A program made the translations under genes and the position numbers. A stretch of DNA of 64,000 bases from Gammaproteobacteria bacterium. Lineage in GTDB: Bacteria; Pseudomonadota; Gammaproteobacteria; SZUA-140. Position 1 is the first letter of the stretch. The number at the start of each line of letters is the position of its first letter. The notes beneath the pieces were generated by a model. The model saw only the letters and a list, made by a program, of their open reading frames with translations, did no database searches and had not been told where the DNA came from. This document shows positions 38,114 to 49,445 of the stretch, piece by piece. The stretch lies in assembly GCA_015491865.1 (NCBI GenBank), contig WFVD01000013.1, positions 1 to 64,000 on the forward strand. The letters run 5' to 3'.

Positions 38114-39550
38114 CTATCCAGCCAGTTTCTGCTTCAGCAACTCATTTACCTGTGCCGGGTTAGCCTTACCCTGTGTCGCTTTCATCACCTGCCCCACAAA
38201 AAAACCAAACAGTTTCTCCTTTCCGGCGCGGTACTGCTCCACCTGCCCGGGATTACTGGCGATAATCTCGTCGATTATCTTCTCAATCGCACCACTGTCG
38301 GTCACCTGTTTGAGTCCTTTCTGCTCAATGATGGTGTCGGCATCGCCCTCACCATTCCACATGCATTCAAACACCTGCTTGGCGATCTTACCGGAGATGG
38401 TGTTGTCGTTGATGCGTCGCAACATCCCTCCCAGCAATTCGGCCGACACCGGACTTTCAGCAATCTCTTTGCCCACCCTGTTCAGCGCACCCAGCAGATC
38501 CCCCATCACCCAGTTCGCGGTGCGTCTGGCATCATCACCGGCTACCTTTACAGCCTCTTCAAAATAATCTGCCAGTTCACGGCTTGCCGTTAAAACCCCC
38601 GCTTCATATTCACCCAGACCAAGCTCAGCGATAAAGCGCCCTTTTCTGGCATCGGGTAGCTCTGGCAGTGATTGCCGCACAGCCTCTATATACGCCTCAT
38701 CAATTTCCAGCGGCAACAGATCGGGGTCGGGAAAATAGCGGTAATCAAACGCCTCTTCTTTGGAGCGCATCGAACGTGTTTCATCTTTATCGGAATCATA
38801 AAGCCGGGTCTCCTGCACCACCTTGCCGCCCCCTTCGATCAGGTCGATCTGGCGCTCGACCTCAATATTGATGGCGCGTTCAACAAAACGGAAAGAGTTG
38901 AGGTTTTTGATCTCGGAGCGCGTCCCCAGCGCCGCCTGCCCCATTGGGCGTACCGAGACATTGGCATCGCAGCGGAATGAACCCTCCTGCATATTGCCGT
39001 CGCAGATCTCCAGGTACTGCACCAGCGAGTGGACCTTTTTCATATAGGCGACCGCCTCTTTGGCGCTGCGCAGATCCGGCTCGGAGACGATCTCCAGCAG
39101 CGGCGTACCGGCGCGGTTAAGATCGATCCCGGTCGAGCCGTGAAAATCTTCGTGCAACGACTTGCCTGCATCCTCTTCGAGATGGGCACGCGTCACCCCG
39201 ATCACCCGCGGCGCTTTACCTTCAACCTGAATCTCCAGCTGGCCCACACCCACCACCGGCAGCTCAAACTGGCTGATCTGATACCCTTTGGGCAGGTCCG
39301 GATAGAAATAATTTTTGCGCGCAAAGACCGAGCGTGGCGTGATCTGTGCATCGATCGCCAGCCCAAACTTGACCGCCATGCGCACCGCCTCCCTGTTTAA
39401 CACTGGCAGAACCCCCGGCAGGCCGAGATCGACCGCGCACGCCTGCGTATTGGGGGCGGCGCCGTAAGCGGTCGAGGCACCTGAAAATATTTTTGATCTG
39501 GTCGCAAGCTGGGCGTGAATCTCCAGCCCGATGACAACTTCCCATTCCAT
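38114..39550 (-). CDS. gatB: Asp-tRNA(Asn)/Glu-tRNA(Gln) amidotransferase subunit B
   Basis: A 478-residue subunit that binds and activates the mischarged tRNA. Seen: [25 protein letters not shown], the Zn/kinase core [42 protein letters not shown]-type ([14 protein letters not shown]) and [12 protein letters not shown]. The C-terminal YqeY-type tail (about residues 400-478) ends in [13 protein letters not shown]. It is the last gene of gatC-gatA-gatB. Confidence 0.97.
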   Translation of the reverse strand: MEWEVVIGLEIHAQLATRSKIFSGASTAYGAAPNTQACAVDLGLPGVLPVLNREAVRMAVKFGLAIDAQITPRSVFARKNYFYPDLPKGYQISQFELPVVGVGQLEIQVEGKAPRVIGVTRAHLEEDAGKSLHEDFHGSTGIDLNRAGTPLLEIVSEPDLRSAKEAVAYMKKVHSLVQYLEICDGNMQEGSFRCDANVSVRPMGQAALGTRSEIKNLNSFRFVERAINIEVERQIDLIEGGGKVVQETRLYDSDKDETRSMRSKEEAFDYRYFPDPDLLPLEIDEAYIEAVRQSLPELPDARKGRFIAELGLGEYEAGVLTASRELADYFEEAVKVAGDDARRTANWVMGDLLGALNRVGKEIAESPVSAELLGGMLRRINDNTISGKIAKQVFECMWNGEGDADTIIEQKGLKQVTDSGAIEKIIDEIIASNPGQVEQYRAGKEKLFGFFVGQVMKATQGKANPAQVNELLKQKLAG

Positions 39551-39562
39551 CTAATACGCCCC

Positions 39563-41017
39563 TTACTGAAATTCTGCTGGCACCTGCAGATGCCAGTCGG
39601 TCGCCTGCTGATATTGATGCGCCACATTAAGCAGGCGTGACTCTTCAAAATAGTTACCGATCACCTGTAGCCCCACCGGCAGCCCATCAACAAACCCAGC
39701 CGGGATTGAAGCGGCAGGCAGACCCGCCATATTGACCGCAATGGTGTAGATATCGGAAAGGTACATCGTCACCGGGTCATCCGCCTTTTCACCCAGCTTG
39801 AAGGCGGTGCTCGGTGCCGTCGGCCCCATGATCACATCGACCGTTTCAAATGCGGCGCGGAAATCCTCGCTGATCAGGCGACGAATCTTCTGCGCCTTCA
39901 GATAGTAGGCGTCGTAATATCCGGCTGAAAGAACATAAGTGCCGATCATGATGCGACGTTTCACCTCAGCACCAAACCCTTCACCACGCGAGCGTGTGTA
40001 AAGATCGAACAGATCTTTGGGATCATCGCAGCGGTGACCAAAACGGACCCCGTCAAAACGTGAAAGATTGGTCGAACACTCCGCCGGCGCCACCACATAG
40101 TAGGTTGGCACAGCCAGTGCAGTGTTGGGCAGAGATATCTCTTTCACTACCGCGCCCAACGCCTCGTACGCCTGGATCGCACTCTCGATCACGCGCGCAA
40201 TGCTGTCATCCAGCCCGCCGTCAAAATACTCTTTCGGCAGGCCAATCTTTAACCCTTCGATGCTGTTAGTGAGTTCGGCTGTGTAGTCCGGCACCTCTCG
40301 CTCAACACTGGTCGAGTCACGCTCATCAAAACCGGCCATCACATTCATCAGCAGCGCAGCATCTTCGGCGCTATAGGTGACAGGCCCCGCCTGATCGAGG
40401 CTTGAAGCAAAGGCGATCATGCCGTATCGCGACACCCGTCCGTAGGTTGGCTTCAACCCGGTCAGACCACACAACGCTGCGGGCTGGCGAATTGAACCGC
40501 CGGTGTCAGTGCCGGTGGCTGCCGGCGCAAGCCTCGCGGCTACCGCCGCAACAGAGCCGCCGGACGAACCGCCCGGCACTCGCCCCTGGTCCCACGGATT
40601 TTTCACCGCACCGTAATAGCTGGTCTCGTTTGACGAGCCCATCGCAAACTCATCCATATTGCTCTTACCCAGCATCACCGCTCCCGCCGCAGCAAACTTT
40701 GCGGTGCAGGTCGATTCATACGGGGCGATAAAATTATCGAGCATCTTTGATCCGCAGGTGGTCTTCACCCCCTCGGTACAGAAAATATCTTTGTGGGCGA
40801 TCGGAATCCCGGTGAGCGGTGTGGCATCCCCCTCTTTTAACCGCCGGTCAGCCGTCGCCGCCGCTTCAAGCGCCTGCGCCTCAGTAATCGAGATATAGCA
40901 GTTCAACGCAGGGTTGTGCTGTTTGATGCGCGCCAGAAATAGCGTGGTCAACTCCACGCTGGAGATCTCACCACTGCGTAGCGCAGCACTCAATTGAGCA
41001 ATAGTTTTAGTATGCAT
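39563..41017 (-). CDS. gatA: Asp-tRNA(Asn)/Glu-tRNA(Gln) amidotransferase subunit A
   Basis: A 484-residue amidase-signature enzyme that releases ammonia from glutamine. The Ser-cisSer-Lys triad is visible: Lys in PIAHKDIFC, the cis-Ser in GGSIRQPA, and the nucleophile in TDTGGSIR, within the amidase signature [26 protein letters not shown]. It lies 60 bases downstream of gatC and 12 upstream of gatB. Confidence 0.97.
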   Translation of the reverse strand: MHTKTIAQLSAALRSGEISSVELTTLFLARIKQHNPALNCYISITEAQALEAAATADRRLKEGDATPLTGIPIAHKDIFCTEGVKTTCGSKMLDNFIAPYESTCTAKFAAAGAVMLGKSNMDEFAMGSSNETSYYGAVKNPWDQGRVPGGSSGGSVAAVAARLAPAATGTDTGGSIRQPAALCGLTGLKPTYGRVSRYGMIAFASSLDQAGPVTYSAEDAALLMNVMAGFDERDSTSVEREVPDYTAELTNSIEGLKIGLPKEYFDGGLDDSIARVIESAIQAYEALGAVVKEISLPNTALAVPTYYVVAPAECSTNLSRFDGVRFGHRCDDPKDLFDLYTRSRGEGFGAEVKRRIMIGTYVLSAGYYDAYYLKAQKIRRLISEDFRAAFETVDVIMGPTAPSTAFKLGEKADDPVTMYLSDIYTIAVNMAGLPAASIPAGFVDGLPVGLQVIGNYFEESRLLNVAHQYQQATDWHLQVPAEFQ

Positions 41018-41077
41018 AACGATAATATAAAGGCCGTGTCGTGGATGGTTAACGCTGAACAGACGAGGTAGACATGG

Positions 41078-41365
41078 TCACTCGATCACTTTGGGAACAA
41101 GATAGAGGCCCGCCTCCACCTGCGGAGCCAGCGCCTGAAACCTGTCGCGCTGATCGACCTCCGTCACCTCATCGGGGCGCAGGCGCTGTGCCGCATCGAG
41201 TGGATGCGCCATCGGCACCACGCGATCGGTATCGACCTCGTTCATCTGCTCAACCAGTGCGAGAATATTCGACAGGTTGTCCACATACTGCGGCACATCT
41301 GCCTCATCAATCTCCAGCCGCGCAAGCAGCGCAACTTTTGTGATATCGGTCTGATCCACTGACAT
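41078..41365 (-). CDS. gatC: Asp-tRNA(Asn)/Glu-tRNA(Gln) amidotransferase subunit C
   Basis: A 95-residue subunit that clamps GatA to GatB. The pattern is typical: VALLARLEIDEADVPQYVDNLSNILALVEQMNEVDT at the N-terminus, then PMAHPLDAAQRLRPDEV and the terminal EAGLYLVPKVIE. It leads the gatCAB row and is divergent from mreB. Confidence 0.96.
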   Translation of the reverse strand: MSVDQTDITKVALLARLEIDEADVPQYVDNLSNILALVEQMNEVDTDRVVPMAHPLDAAQRLRPDEVTEVDQRDRFQALAPQVEAGLYLVPKVIE

Positions 41366-41602
41366 AACTTACCCCTCTCACCGGAACCCATATTCCGAAC
41401 AACGATTCAATAAAGATCAAGGGCAGCGAATTTACCATATTCGGGCTGTTTGCTGAAAAATATTCGTGCTGCGATCGCTGTTAAACAGATAAAATATCCA
41501 CAGAATTAAATTATCAATCAGCTCCGCCGAATAACGTAGGGAGTGTTCTCGGCCGATATCACCAGCGCTTAACCTTGACTAAGCAGGCGCGCCCTAACAC
41601 GC

Positions 41603-41631
41603 TTGCTCTAATAGCCCCTCGCTGCTAGAGT
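41603..41631 (+). promoter_or_regulatory. candidate sigma-70 promoter for mreB
   Basis: TTGCTC (41603-41608), a 17-base spacer, and TAGAGT (41626-41631) preceded by TGC, giving an extended -10. It lies 35 bases before the mreB ATG, in the 300-base gap shared with divergent gatC. Confidence 0.5.
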
Positions 41632-41647
41632 ATTTCCGATTACTTAG

Positions 41648-42715
<1,068 letters not shown>

Positions 42716-42865
42716 CGGCAACGCTATTAAATCGTACCAGCGCCCATTGAGCGGCGCGTATCATAGCAAGGAGAGGGCGCAATTCCAGGGCGATGGATGC
42801 GTCCTCAGGCAACCGGAGCAGTGCAGCCGGCTTAAAGTGATTGAGTATCGTCTGAGAGGTTCCCT

Positions 42866-43750
42866 ATAAAACCCCTATTTGTCCAAGGGCCATCCACCAC
42901 GCTGCGCCTGATCATCCTGATATCGCTATCCATCACCATGATGGTAATGGATCACCGCCAGCAGCATATGGAAAACGTCCGCAGCGTCCTTACAACTGCG
43001 ATCTATCCGATTCAGTACGTGATTAATCTGCCTGCCGGCATCGGTGAGTGGCTTACGGACTCACTCTCGTCGCGCCAGACCCTGCTCGATCAGAATAACA
43101 GCCTGCGCTCACAGCAGTTTCTCTACGACACTCAACTACAGAAACTCGACGCACTGGCAGCTGAAAATATGCGCCTGCGCGCACTGCTCGACTCATCCAT
43201 CAAAGTGAACGACCGCGTACTGATCGCAGAGCTGCTATCGGTCGATATGAGACCCTTCTCGCAGCAGGTGGTGATCAGCAAGGGTTCACGCAACGGGGTT
43301 TATCGTGGCCAACCGATCCTCGACGCCAGCGGCATCCTCGGGCAGGTGGTGCATGTTTCACCATTTAATAGCACCGCGATGCTCATCACCGACCCCAGCC
43401 ATGCGCTCCCTGTACAGGTCAACCGCAGCGGCCAGCGTGCAATCGCTGTGGGTACCGGTGAGTCTAATCGCCTCGAACTGCCACATCTGCCCAACAACGC
43501 CGATATCGAGGTGGGGGATCTGCTGGTCACCTCTGGCCTGGGCGGGCGCTTCCCTCCGGGTTACCCCGCTGCGCGCGTGACTGTTGTCACCCGTAATCCA
43601 GGTCAGCCGTTTGCTGAGGTGCAGGCAGAGCCGACCGGAAAACTGGAGAGTGCGCGCGAGGTGCTTCTTGTGTGGAACAACCCACCCGAGGCCGCTGACC
43701 AAAAACGTGCTGCGATCACTGATGAGAACAACGAGGAAACAGCCCCGTGA
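42866..43750 (+). CDS. mreC: rod-shape-determining protein MreC (ATA start likely)
   Basis: A 294-residue periplasmic scaffold with one N-terminal membrane helix, a coiled coil (about residues 70-110) and two beta domains. The first ATG in frame (42938) would delete the membrane anchor. Reading upstream, the frame encodes KPLFVQGPSTTLRLIILISLSITMM, which matches the MreC N-terminus (E. coli MKPIFSRGPS). The codon where Met is expected is ATA at 42866, with GAGAGG 6 bases upstream and an in-frame stop at 42842. No ATG, GTG or TTG lies between. So an AUA start, or a base error, is inferred. The stop overlaps the GTG of mreD. Confidence 0.9.
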   Translation: MKPLFVQGPSTTLRLIILISLSITMMVMDHRQQHMENVRSVLTTAIYPIQYVINLPAGIGEWLTDSLSSRQTLLDQNNSLRSQQFLYDTQLQKLDALAAENMRLRALLDSSIKVNDRVLIAELLSVDMRPFSQQVVISKGSRNGVYRGQPILDASGILGQVVHVSPFNSTAMLITDPSHALPVQVNRSGQRAIAVGTGESNRLELPHLPNNADIEVGDLLVTSGLGGRFPPGYPAARVTVVTRNPGQPFAEVQAEPTGKLESAREVLLVWNNPPEAADQKRAAITDENNEETAP

Positions 43751-44235
43751 TCCAGAAAAAGGCGCGTGGCAGCGAGATTATCGCCTTCAGTTTTATCGCT
43801 GCGCTCGCACTGACCGTCTTTCCGCTGCCGGAGTGGCTATCGGTCGCCCGCCCGGAGTGGGTGACGCTTGTCTTAATCTACTGGTGCATGGCGCTACCCA
43901 ACCGGGTCGGGGTCGGCATTGCGTGGGGAGTCGGCCTGATCCTTGATGTCCTACGGGTCGGCCTGCTCGGTCAGAATGCGCTCATCCTCTGTATCATCGC
44001 CTACATCACACTCAAGCTATATCAGCGTCTGCGCGTCTTTCCGCTCTGGCAACAGGCGCTGAGTGTCTTTGCGCTGGTATCACTTAGCCAGATGCTGATC
44101 CTGTGGGTTAAAGGCATCACAGGGCAGTCGATCGATATCTGGACCTACTGGCTCCCCTCAATCAGCAGCATGATTGCGTGGCCACTGGTCTTTATCACGA
44201 TGCGTGCGTTACGCAGAAAATTTAAGGTTTCATAG
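43747..44235 (+). CDS. mreD: rod-shape-determining protein MreD
   Basis: A 162-residue inner-membrane protein with five hydrophobic helices, as in MreD. Landmarks: LPEWLSVARPEWVTLVLIYWCMALPNRVG and WGVGLILDVLRVGLLGQNALILCIIAYI. The GTG start overlaps the mreC TGA (GTGA), indicating coupled translation. Confidence 0.93.
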   Translation: MIQKKARGSEIIAFSFIAALALTVFPLPEWLSVARPEWVTLVLIYWCMALPNRVGVGIAWGVGLILDVLRVGLLGQNALILCIIAYITLKLYQRLRVFPLWQQALSVFALVSLSQMLILWVKGITGQSIDIWTYWLPSISSMIAWPLVFITMRALRRKFKVS

Positions 44236-44298
44236 GTGCTGGCGATGCGGCAATCGACCCCCCCATCCCAGAATACCCGGTGCGCTGACTAATCAGTC

Positions 44299-46146
44299 AT
44301 GGTACGCCAGCGCATTAAGGATCACATCCGTGAGAGCCGCATCTTCAATGAACGTGCGGCGATTGCACTTGCGATTGTGATCATCATGATCTTTGTGATT
44401 CTCGCGCGCCTTGTCTATCTACAGATCATCAGCCACGAGCATTTCACGACCCTGGCAGAGGATAATCGCGTCAGCATCGTGCCGATACCGCCCACCCGCG
44501 GTCTGATTTATGATCGCAACGGCACCATCCTCGCACAGAATGTACCCGCCTTCAGTCTTGAGATTGTGCCGGAACGGGTCGCCGATATGGATCAGACGAT
44601 CCAGGCGTTAAGTGAAATTATTGAGATTAGTGACGACCATATCAAGCGTTTTAAAAAACAGCAGCGGCAAAAAAGCGCTTTCCGCAGTATCCCGCTACGC
44701 ACCCACCTTAATGAGGTTGAAGTGGCACGTTTCGCTGCCAGTCGCCACCTCTTTCCCGGTGTCGAGATCGAAGCACGACTGGTGCGGGACTACCCCTACA
44801 GCCATCTCACCGCCCATGTCATCGGCTATGTCGGGCGCATAAATGTTAACGAGCTCAAAAAAGTAGACGCCTCAAACTATAGTGCAACCCACCACATCGG
44901 TAAGCTCGGCATTGAGAAGTTCTATGAAGATCAGCTGCACGGCACCGTGGGATTCAAAAATATCGAAACCAATGTGATGGGACGCACCATTCGAACACTG
45001 GAGCAGAGACTGCCGGTACCAGGTGATGACCTCTACCTGACTATCGACATCGAGCTGCAGCAGGCTGCCAGCAAGGCGCTTGGCGATCATCGCGGAGCGG
45101 CAATTGCGATCGATCCGCGCAACGGTGATGTGCTGGCGATGGTCAGCCAACCCAGTTACGACCCAAATCCGTTTGTTGTCGGCATCGACTCAAAAAGTTA
45201 CCGCGCATTGCAAAATGATATCGACAATCCGCTGTTTGACCGCGCGCTGCGGGGACAGTACCCCCCCGGCTCCACCATTAAACCCCTGGTGGGGCTGGCG
45301 GGACTTGAGAATGGCAAGGCAAGCATCAATGAGAGCGTCTTCTGTCCCGGCTGGTTTTCACTTAAAGGGGACGACCACCGATACCGTGACTGGAAGAAGG
45401 AGGGGCATGGCGTCACCTCGCTGGAAAAGGCGATTGTGCAGTCATGCGATGTCTATTTTTATGACCTGTCGCTTAAGCTGGGGATCGATGCGATGAGTGA
45501 CTACCTTGCTCAGTTCGGCCTGGGGCAGAAGACAAACATCGACCTCCCTGGCGAGCTGGCAGGCATCCTCCCTTCGAGCCACTGGAAGCGTCAGAAGAAG
45601 GGACTGCCGTGGTATACCGGTGAAACATTGATCAGCGGCATCGGCCAGGGTTACAACCTGACCACCCCGCTACAGCTCGCCTCGGCCACCGCCACCCTCG
45701 CCAGTCGCGGCCTCCACTCGCAACCGCGTATCGTTAAGGCGATTGCTAACAGCCGTAATAACGAGCCACAACCCGTGCCGCTGGTACAGCAGGAACGCCA
45801 CCACATCGCCTCCGATGAGAATTGGGAATACACGGTAAACACGATGGTCAGGGCGGTCCACAGCCCACGCGGTACGGCGCGCACCATCAGCCATAACATT
45901 CCATTTAAGATTGCTGGTAAAACGGGCACTGCGCAGGTTTTTGGTATCAAACAGGATGAAGAGTATGTAAAAGAGGATGTTGCGGAGCGGCTGCGTGACC
46001 ACGCCCTGTTTATCGCCTTTGCACCGTCAGATAAACCTGAAATCGCCATTGCGGTGGTTGTTGAAAATGGCGGCAGTGGCGGTACGGTGGCGGCACCGGT
46101 CGCACGCAAAATCATCGATCAATTTTTCCTCTCTAAATCGAAATAG
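44299..46146 (+). CDS. mrdA: penicillin-binding protein 2 (elongation transpeptidase)
   Basis: A 615-residue class B penicillin-binding protein. Its N-terminal membrane helix spans about residues 20-42, and the pedestal domain contains the PPTRGLIYDRNG motif. The transpeptidase domain has S325-T-I-K328 in YPPGSTIKPL, S382-C-D384 (the PBP2 version of SxN), and KTGTAQ at about residue 541. It cross-links lateral wall together with RodA. Follows mreD in the standard order. Confidence 0.97.
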   Translation: MVRQRIKDHIRESRIFNERAAIALAIVIIMIFVILARLVYLQIISHEHFTTLAEDNRVSIVPIPPTRGLIYDRNGTILAQNVPAFSLEIVPERVADMDQTIQALSEIIEISDDHIKRFKKQQRQKSAFRSIPLRTHLNEVEVARFAASRHLFPGVEIEARLVRDYPYSHLTAHVIGYVGRINVNELKKVDASNYSATHHIGKLGIEKFYEDQLHGTVGFKNIETNVMGRTIRTLEQRLPVPGDDLYLTIDIELQQAASKALGDHRGAAIAIDPRNGDVLAMVSQPSYDPNPFVVGIDSKSYRALQNDIDNPLFDRALRGQYPPGSTIKPLVGLAGLENGKASINESVFCPGWFSLKGDDHRYRDWKKEGHGVTSLEKAIVQSCDVYFYDLSLKLGIDAMSDYLAQFGLGQKTNIDLPGELAGILPSSHWKRQKKGLPWYTGETLISGIGQGYNLTTPLQLASATATLASRGLHSQPRIVKAIANSRNNEPQPVPLVQQERHHIASDENWEYTVNTMVRAVHSPRGTARTISHNIPFKIAGKTGTAQVFGIKQDEEYVKEDVAERLRDHALFIAFAPSDKPEIAIAVVVENGGSGGTVAAPVARKIIDQFFLSKSK

Positions 46147-46151
46147 CACTT

Positions 46152-47288
46152 ATGATCAAGGCAAAAAACAACGACTATACGCAGTGGGGTGAGCGCCGCC
46201 AGTCACGCATGTTCACCCGCGGACTCCATCTGGATATTCCGCTACTGCTTGCCATCATCATTCTTTCTACTGTTGGGCTGGCGATTCTCTATAGCGCCAG
46301 CGGCCAGAGTGAGGCGATCATCATGCGCCAGCTCATGCGCCTGGGGCTGGCCTTTGCCGTGATGATTGTTGTCGCACAGATCCCACCGCACCATATTCAG
46401 CTGTGGGCACCGTGGGCCTTTGGGCTGGGGCTGGGACTGCTGGCCGCGGTGCTGTTGATTGGCGATGAAGGCAAGGGGGCGCAGCGCTGGCTCGACCTCG
46501 GCTTCTTCCGTTTTCAACCGTCGGAGATCATGAAACTTGCCGTGCCAGTGATGGTGGCGTGGTACCTCGCCGACAACCCGACCCCACCATCGCTCAAAAA
46601 TATCTTTATCGCCTGCCTGCTGATCATCGTACCGGTGCTGTTGATCGCCAAGCAGCCGGACCTTGGCACCTCGATACTGATCGCAAGCTCCGGTTGTTTT
46701 GTACTACTGCTATCGGGGGTTCGCTGGAAACATGTCTGCATCTTTATGGCGCTGATCGCTACCAGCGCACCGCTACTCTGGTTCAACCTGCACGCCTATC
46801 AAAAGGCGCGCGTGATGACATTCCTTAACCCGGAAAACGACCCCCTCGGCACAGGCTACCATATCATTCAGTCAAAGATCGCCATCGGTTCTGGCGGCCT
46901 TTACGGCAAGGGGTGGTTAAACGGCTCCCAGTCTCACCTCGAGTTTCTCCCCGAACGGACCACCGACTTTATCTTCTCGGTCTTCAGTGAAGAGTTTGGT
47001 TTTATCGGCATTATCTGCCTACTGGCCCTCTATCTCTTTATTGTGATCCGCGGCCTCTATATCGCTACCCAGGCACAGGGCACCTTCACCCGCCTGCTCG
47101 GTGGCAGTCTGATTCTGACCTTCTTCGTCTATACGTTTGTTAATATAGGGATGGTCTCGGGGCTGCTGCCGGTAGTGGGGCTACCGCTTCCACTCATCAG
47201 TTATGGCGGCACCTCGATGGTGACGATGATGGCCGGCTTTGGTCTCCTGATGTCGATCCACACCCACCGCCGTCTGCTATCAAATTAA
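46152..47288 (+). CDS. mrdB: peptidoglycan glycosyltransferase RodA
   Basis: A 378-residue SEDS-family polymerase with ten membrane helices. Signatures: LDLGFFRFQPSEIMKLAVP, the catalytic Asp in KQPDLGTSILI, FLNPENDPLGTGYHIIQSKIAIGSGGLYGKGW, FLPERTTDFIFSVFSEEFGFIG, and PVVGLPLPLISYGGTSMVT. Starts 6 bases after mrdA. Confidence 0.97.
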   Translation: MIKAKNNDYTQWGERRQSRMFTRGLHLDIPLLLAIIILSTVGLAILYSASGQSEAIIMRQLMRLGLAFAVMIVVAQIPPHHIQLWAPWAFGLGLGLLAAVLLIGDEGKGAQRWLDLGFFRFQPSEIMKLAVPVMVAWYLADNPTPPSLKNIFIACLLIIVPVLLIAKQPDLGTSILIASSGCFVLLLSGVRWKHVCIFMALIATSAPLLWFNLHAYQKARVMTFLNPENDPLGTGYHIIQSKIAIGSGGLYGKGWLNGSQSHLEFLPERTTDFIFSVFSEEFGFIGIICLLALYLFIVIRGLYIATQAQGTFTRLLGGSLILTFFVYTFVNIGMVSGLLPVVGLPLPLISYGGTSMVTMMAGFGLLMSIHTHRRLLSN

Positions 47289-47317
47289 CAGACCAATCAC
47301 TTTAGAGAACACATTTG

Positions 47318-48355
47318 ATGACTGCTTCACGACCAGCCCTGATGATGTCACTTAACGTGCTGCTGATACTCGCCCTCCCCTTCTCTGTCGCAGCCATTGC
47401 CGCAGACAACCCCTTTGCTCAACGCGCTGATGTGCAGCAATTTATCGATAAGATGGTGCACAAGCATCAGTTTGATCGCGCGGCTGTGACACAGCTACTG
47501 AGCGAGGCGACGCTAAAAACAGAGATCATCAAGGCGATCACCCGCCCTTACGAAAGCAAACCGTGGTACCAGTATCGCCCGATCTTTGTGACTGAAAAAC
47601 GGATCGCACGTGGCCTTCAGTTCTGGCAGGAAAATAGCGCGACACTGCTGCGCGCAGAAGAGCAGTATGGCGTACCGCCAGAGATCATCACGGCGATCAT
47701 CGGTATTGAATCCTTTTACGGCCGGTACAAAGGGCGCTATCGTGTGCTCGATTCACTGGTCACACTCGGCTTTGACTACCCCAGACGCGGCAAATTTTTT
47801 CGCTCAGAGCTGGAACATTATCTCCTGATGACGCGCGATGAAAAGATCGACCCGCGCAGCATGAAGGGCTCTTATGCCGGTGCGATGGGGCAACCACAAT
47901 TTATCGCCAGCAGCTATCGTGAATATGCGGTTGACTTCAATAACGATGGCCGGCGTGATCTGTGGTATAACACCGATGATGCCATCGGCAGTGTTGCCAA
48001 TTATTTTCGACGCCACGCCTGGCAGCCTGGTGCACCGGTCGCCAGCAGGGCGAGCGTCAGCGGCCGCGCCTTTAAAAAGCTGATCAGAAAGCGCCTCAAA
48101 CCAGAGATCACCCTGGATCAGCTTATCGCAGGCGGCGTGACAATCGATGAGATGCCCGATGACATCGTCCCTGCATCGACAAAGGCGACCCTGTTTGAAC
48201 TAAAAACCCGCTCAGGCCATGAATACTGGGTTGGCTACCGTAATTTCTATGTTATTTCGCGCTACAATCACAGTGCGCTTTACTCAATGGCAGTCTTTCA
48301 GCTCGCCACGGAGCTACGTAAACAGCACGATGCGGCCGTTGTAAAATTGAACTAA
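47318..48355 (+). CDS. mltB: lytic murein transglycosylase B
   Basis: A 345-residue MltB-type lytic transglycosylase. Signal sequence VLLILALPFSVAAIAA without a lipobox, so a soluble form. Catalytic Glu in ITAIIGIESFYGRYKGRYRVLDSLVTLGFDYPRR. GSYAGAMGQPQFIASSYREYAVDFNNDGRRDLW is the family core. The ATG at 47318 is preferred to an adjoining TTG. Encoded between rodA and rlpA, as in many gammaproteobacteria. Confidence 0.95.
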   Translation: MTASRPALMMSLNVLLILALPFSVAAIAADNPFAQRADVQQFIDKMVHKHQFDRAAVTQLLSEATLKTEIIKAITRPYESKPWYQYRPIFVTEKRIARGLQFWQENSATLLRAEEQYGVPPEIITAIIGIESFYGRYKGRYRVLDSLVTLGFDYPRRGKFFRSELEHYLLMTRDEKIDPRSMKGSYAGAMGQPQFIASSYREYAVDFNNDGRRDLWYNTDDAIGSVANYFRRHAWQPGAPVASRASVSGRAFKKLIRKRLKPEITLDQLIAGGVTIDEMPDDIVPASTKATLFELKTRSGHEYWVGYRNFYVISRYNHSALYSMAVFQLATELRKQHDAAVVKLN

Positions 48356-48402
48356 GCGACGTTATCCACCACTAAACAGTAAGCAGCACCTTATTTCAGC
48401 TC

Positions 48403-49326
48403 ATGACCGTTAATCGATATTGCCAGATCATCGCCCTCACATTTCCGCTACTACTCAGCGGCTGTGGCACGCTGCCAGGTGGCGGGTCGAGCTTTTTTAC
48501 CCGCCAGGATAGCGCGCCATCACAGCCGGTCGATCTCTCCCACGTCACCAATGCAGTGCCTCGGGTGGAGCCACTCAGTCGCTACGGCAACCCAGACTCC
48601 TACGTTGTCTTTGGCAAGCGCTACTATGTGAAGAAGAGTGGCCTCAACCATGTCGAGCGCGGTGTCGCTTCATGGTACGGCACCAAATTTCACGGCAAGC
48701 GAACCTCCAGCGGTGAACCCTACGACATGCTGGCAATGACCGCCGCACATAAAAGCCTGCCACTGCCCACCTATGCAGAGGTCACCAACCTGACCAATGG
48801 GCGCACGATCATCGTTAAAATCAATGACCGCGGCCCATTCAAAAAGAATCGCATCATCGATCTCTCTTACGCGGCAGCGGTAAAGCTGGGGATCGACAAG
48901 GCCGGTACAGGGCTGGTGGAGGTTCGCACAATCGACCCATCCGCACCAGCCTCACCCACCGCGCAGAGCGCTGCACAGGGTGATGAAAGTCTGAAACTGC
49001 CACCCCAAACTCAACCTGCCATCGCAAAAAGTAGGCTGCCATCACAGGCGAACAAGCTGAAGCGCATTCTCCCAGGGCAGTCTGTCGGTATCTATCTACA
49101 GGTAGGGGCCTTTGGTGATCGCCTGAATGCCGAGAACCTGCGCGCCCGCATTCGTGATATTGAAACCCTGCCTGCCGCTAAAGTGAACGTCACTAAAGGG
49201 GTTAAGGCTGAGGTGTCGATTTTTCGTGTCCGCATCGGCCCCATTGATAATGTCCACGAGGCCGATCAACTCATCAAGCGCCTTGCCAAATTCGGCATCG
49301 AAAACCCTCACGTCATCATCAATTAA
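48403..49326 (+). CDS. rlpA: RlpA-like septal lytic transglycosylase/lipoprotein
   Basis: A 307-residue lipoprotein with the lipobox LLSGC at Cys21. The double-psi beta-barrel (about residues 75-165) carries GVASWYGTKFHGKRTSSGEPYDM, AAHKSLPLPT and VKINDRGPFKKNRIIDLS, with the catalytic Asp and His-type residues of RlpA. A C-terminal SPOR domain (about 228-305) has VGIYLQVGAFGDRLNAENLRARI and binds denuded septal glycan. Between mltB and dacA, as expected. Confidence 0.95.
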   Translation: MTVNRYCQIIALTFPLLLSGCGTLPGGGSSFFTRQDSAPSQPVDLSHVTNAVPRVEPLSRYGNPDSYVVFGKRYYVKKSGLNHVERGVASWYGTKFHGKRTSSGEPYDMLAMTAAHKSLPLPTYAEVTNLTNGRTIIVKINDRGPFKKNRIIDLSYAAAVKLGIDKAGTGLVEVRTIDPSAPASPTAQSAAQGDESLKLPPQTQPAIAKSRLPSQANKLKRILPGQSVGIYLQVGAFGDRLNAENLRARIRDIETLPAAKVNVTKGVKAEVSIFRVRIGPIDNVHEADQLIKRLAKFGIENPHVIIN

Positions 49327-49445
49327 CGCGCTTGAAATCGATCGAACTGAACGCTATTTCAAATCAGGGTGAACAGCCGCAGCAGCGCTAGAATTTGTTA
49401 GACTATGAGCTGTTGTTTAAAGTCAGATCCTGGAGAGCTCACTTC

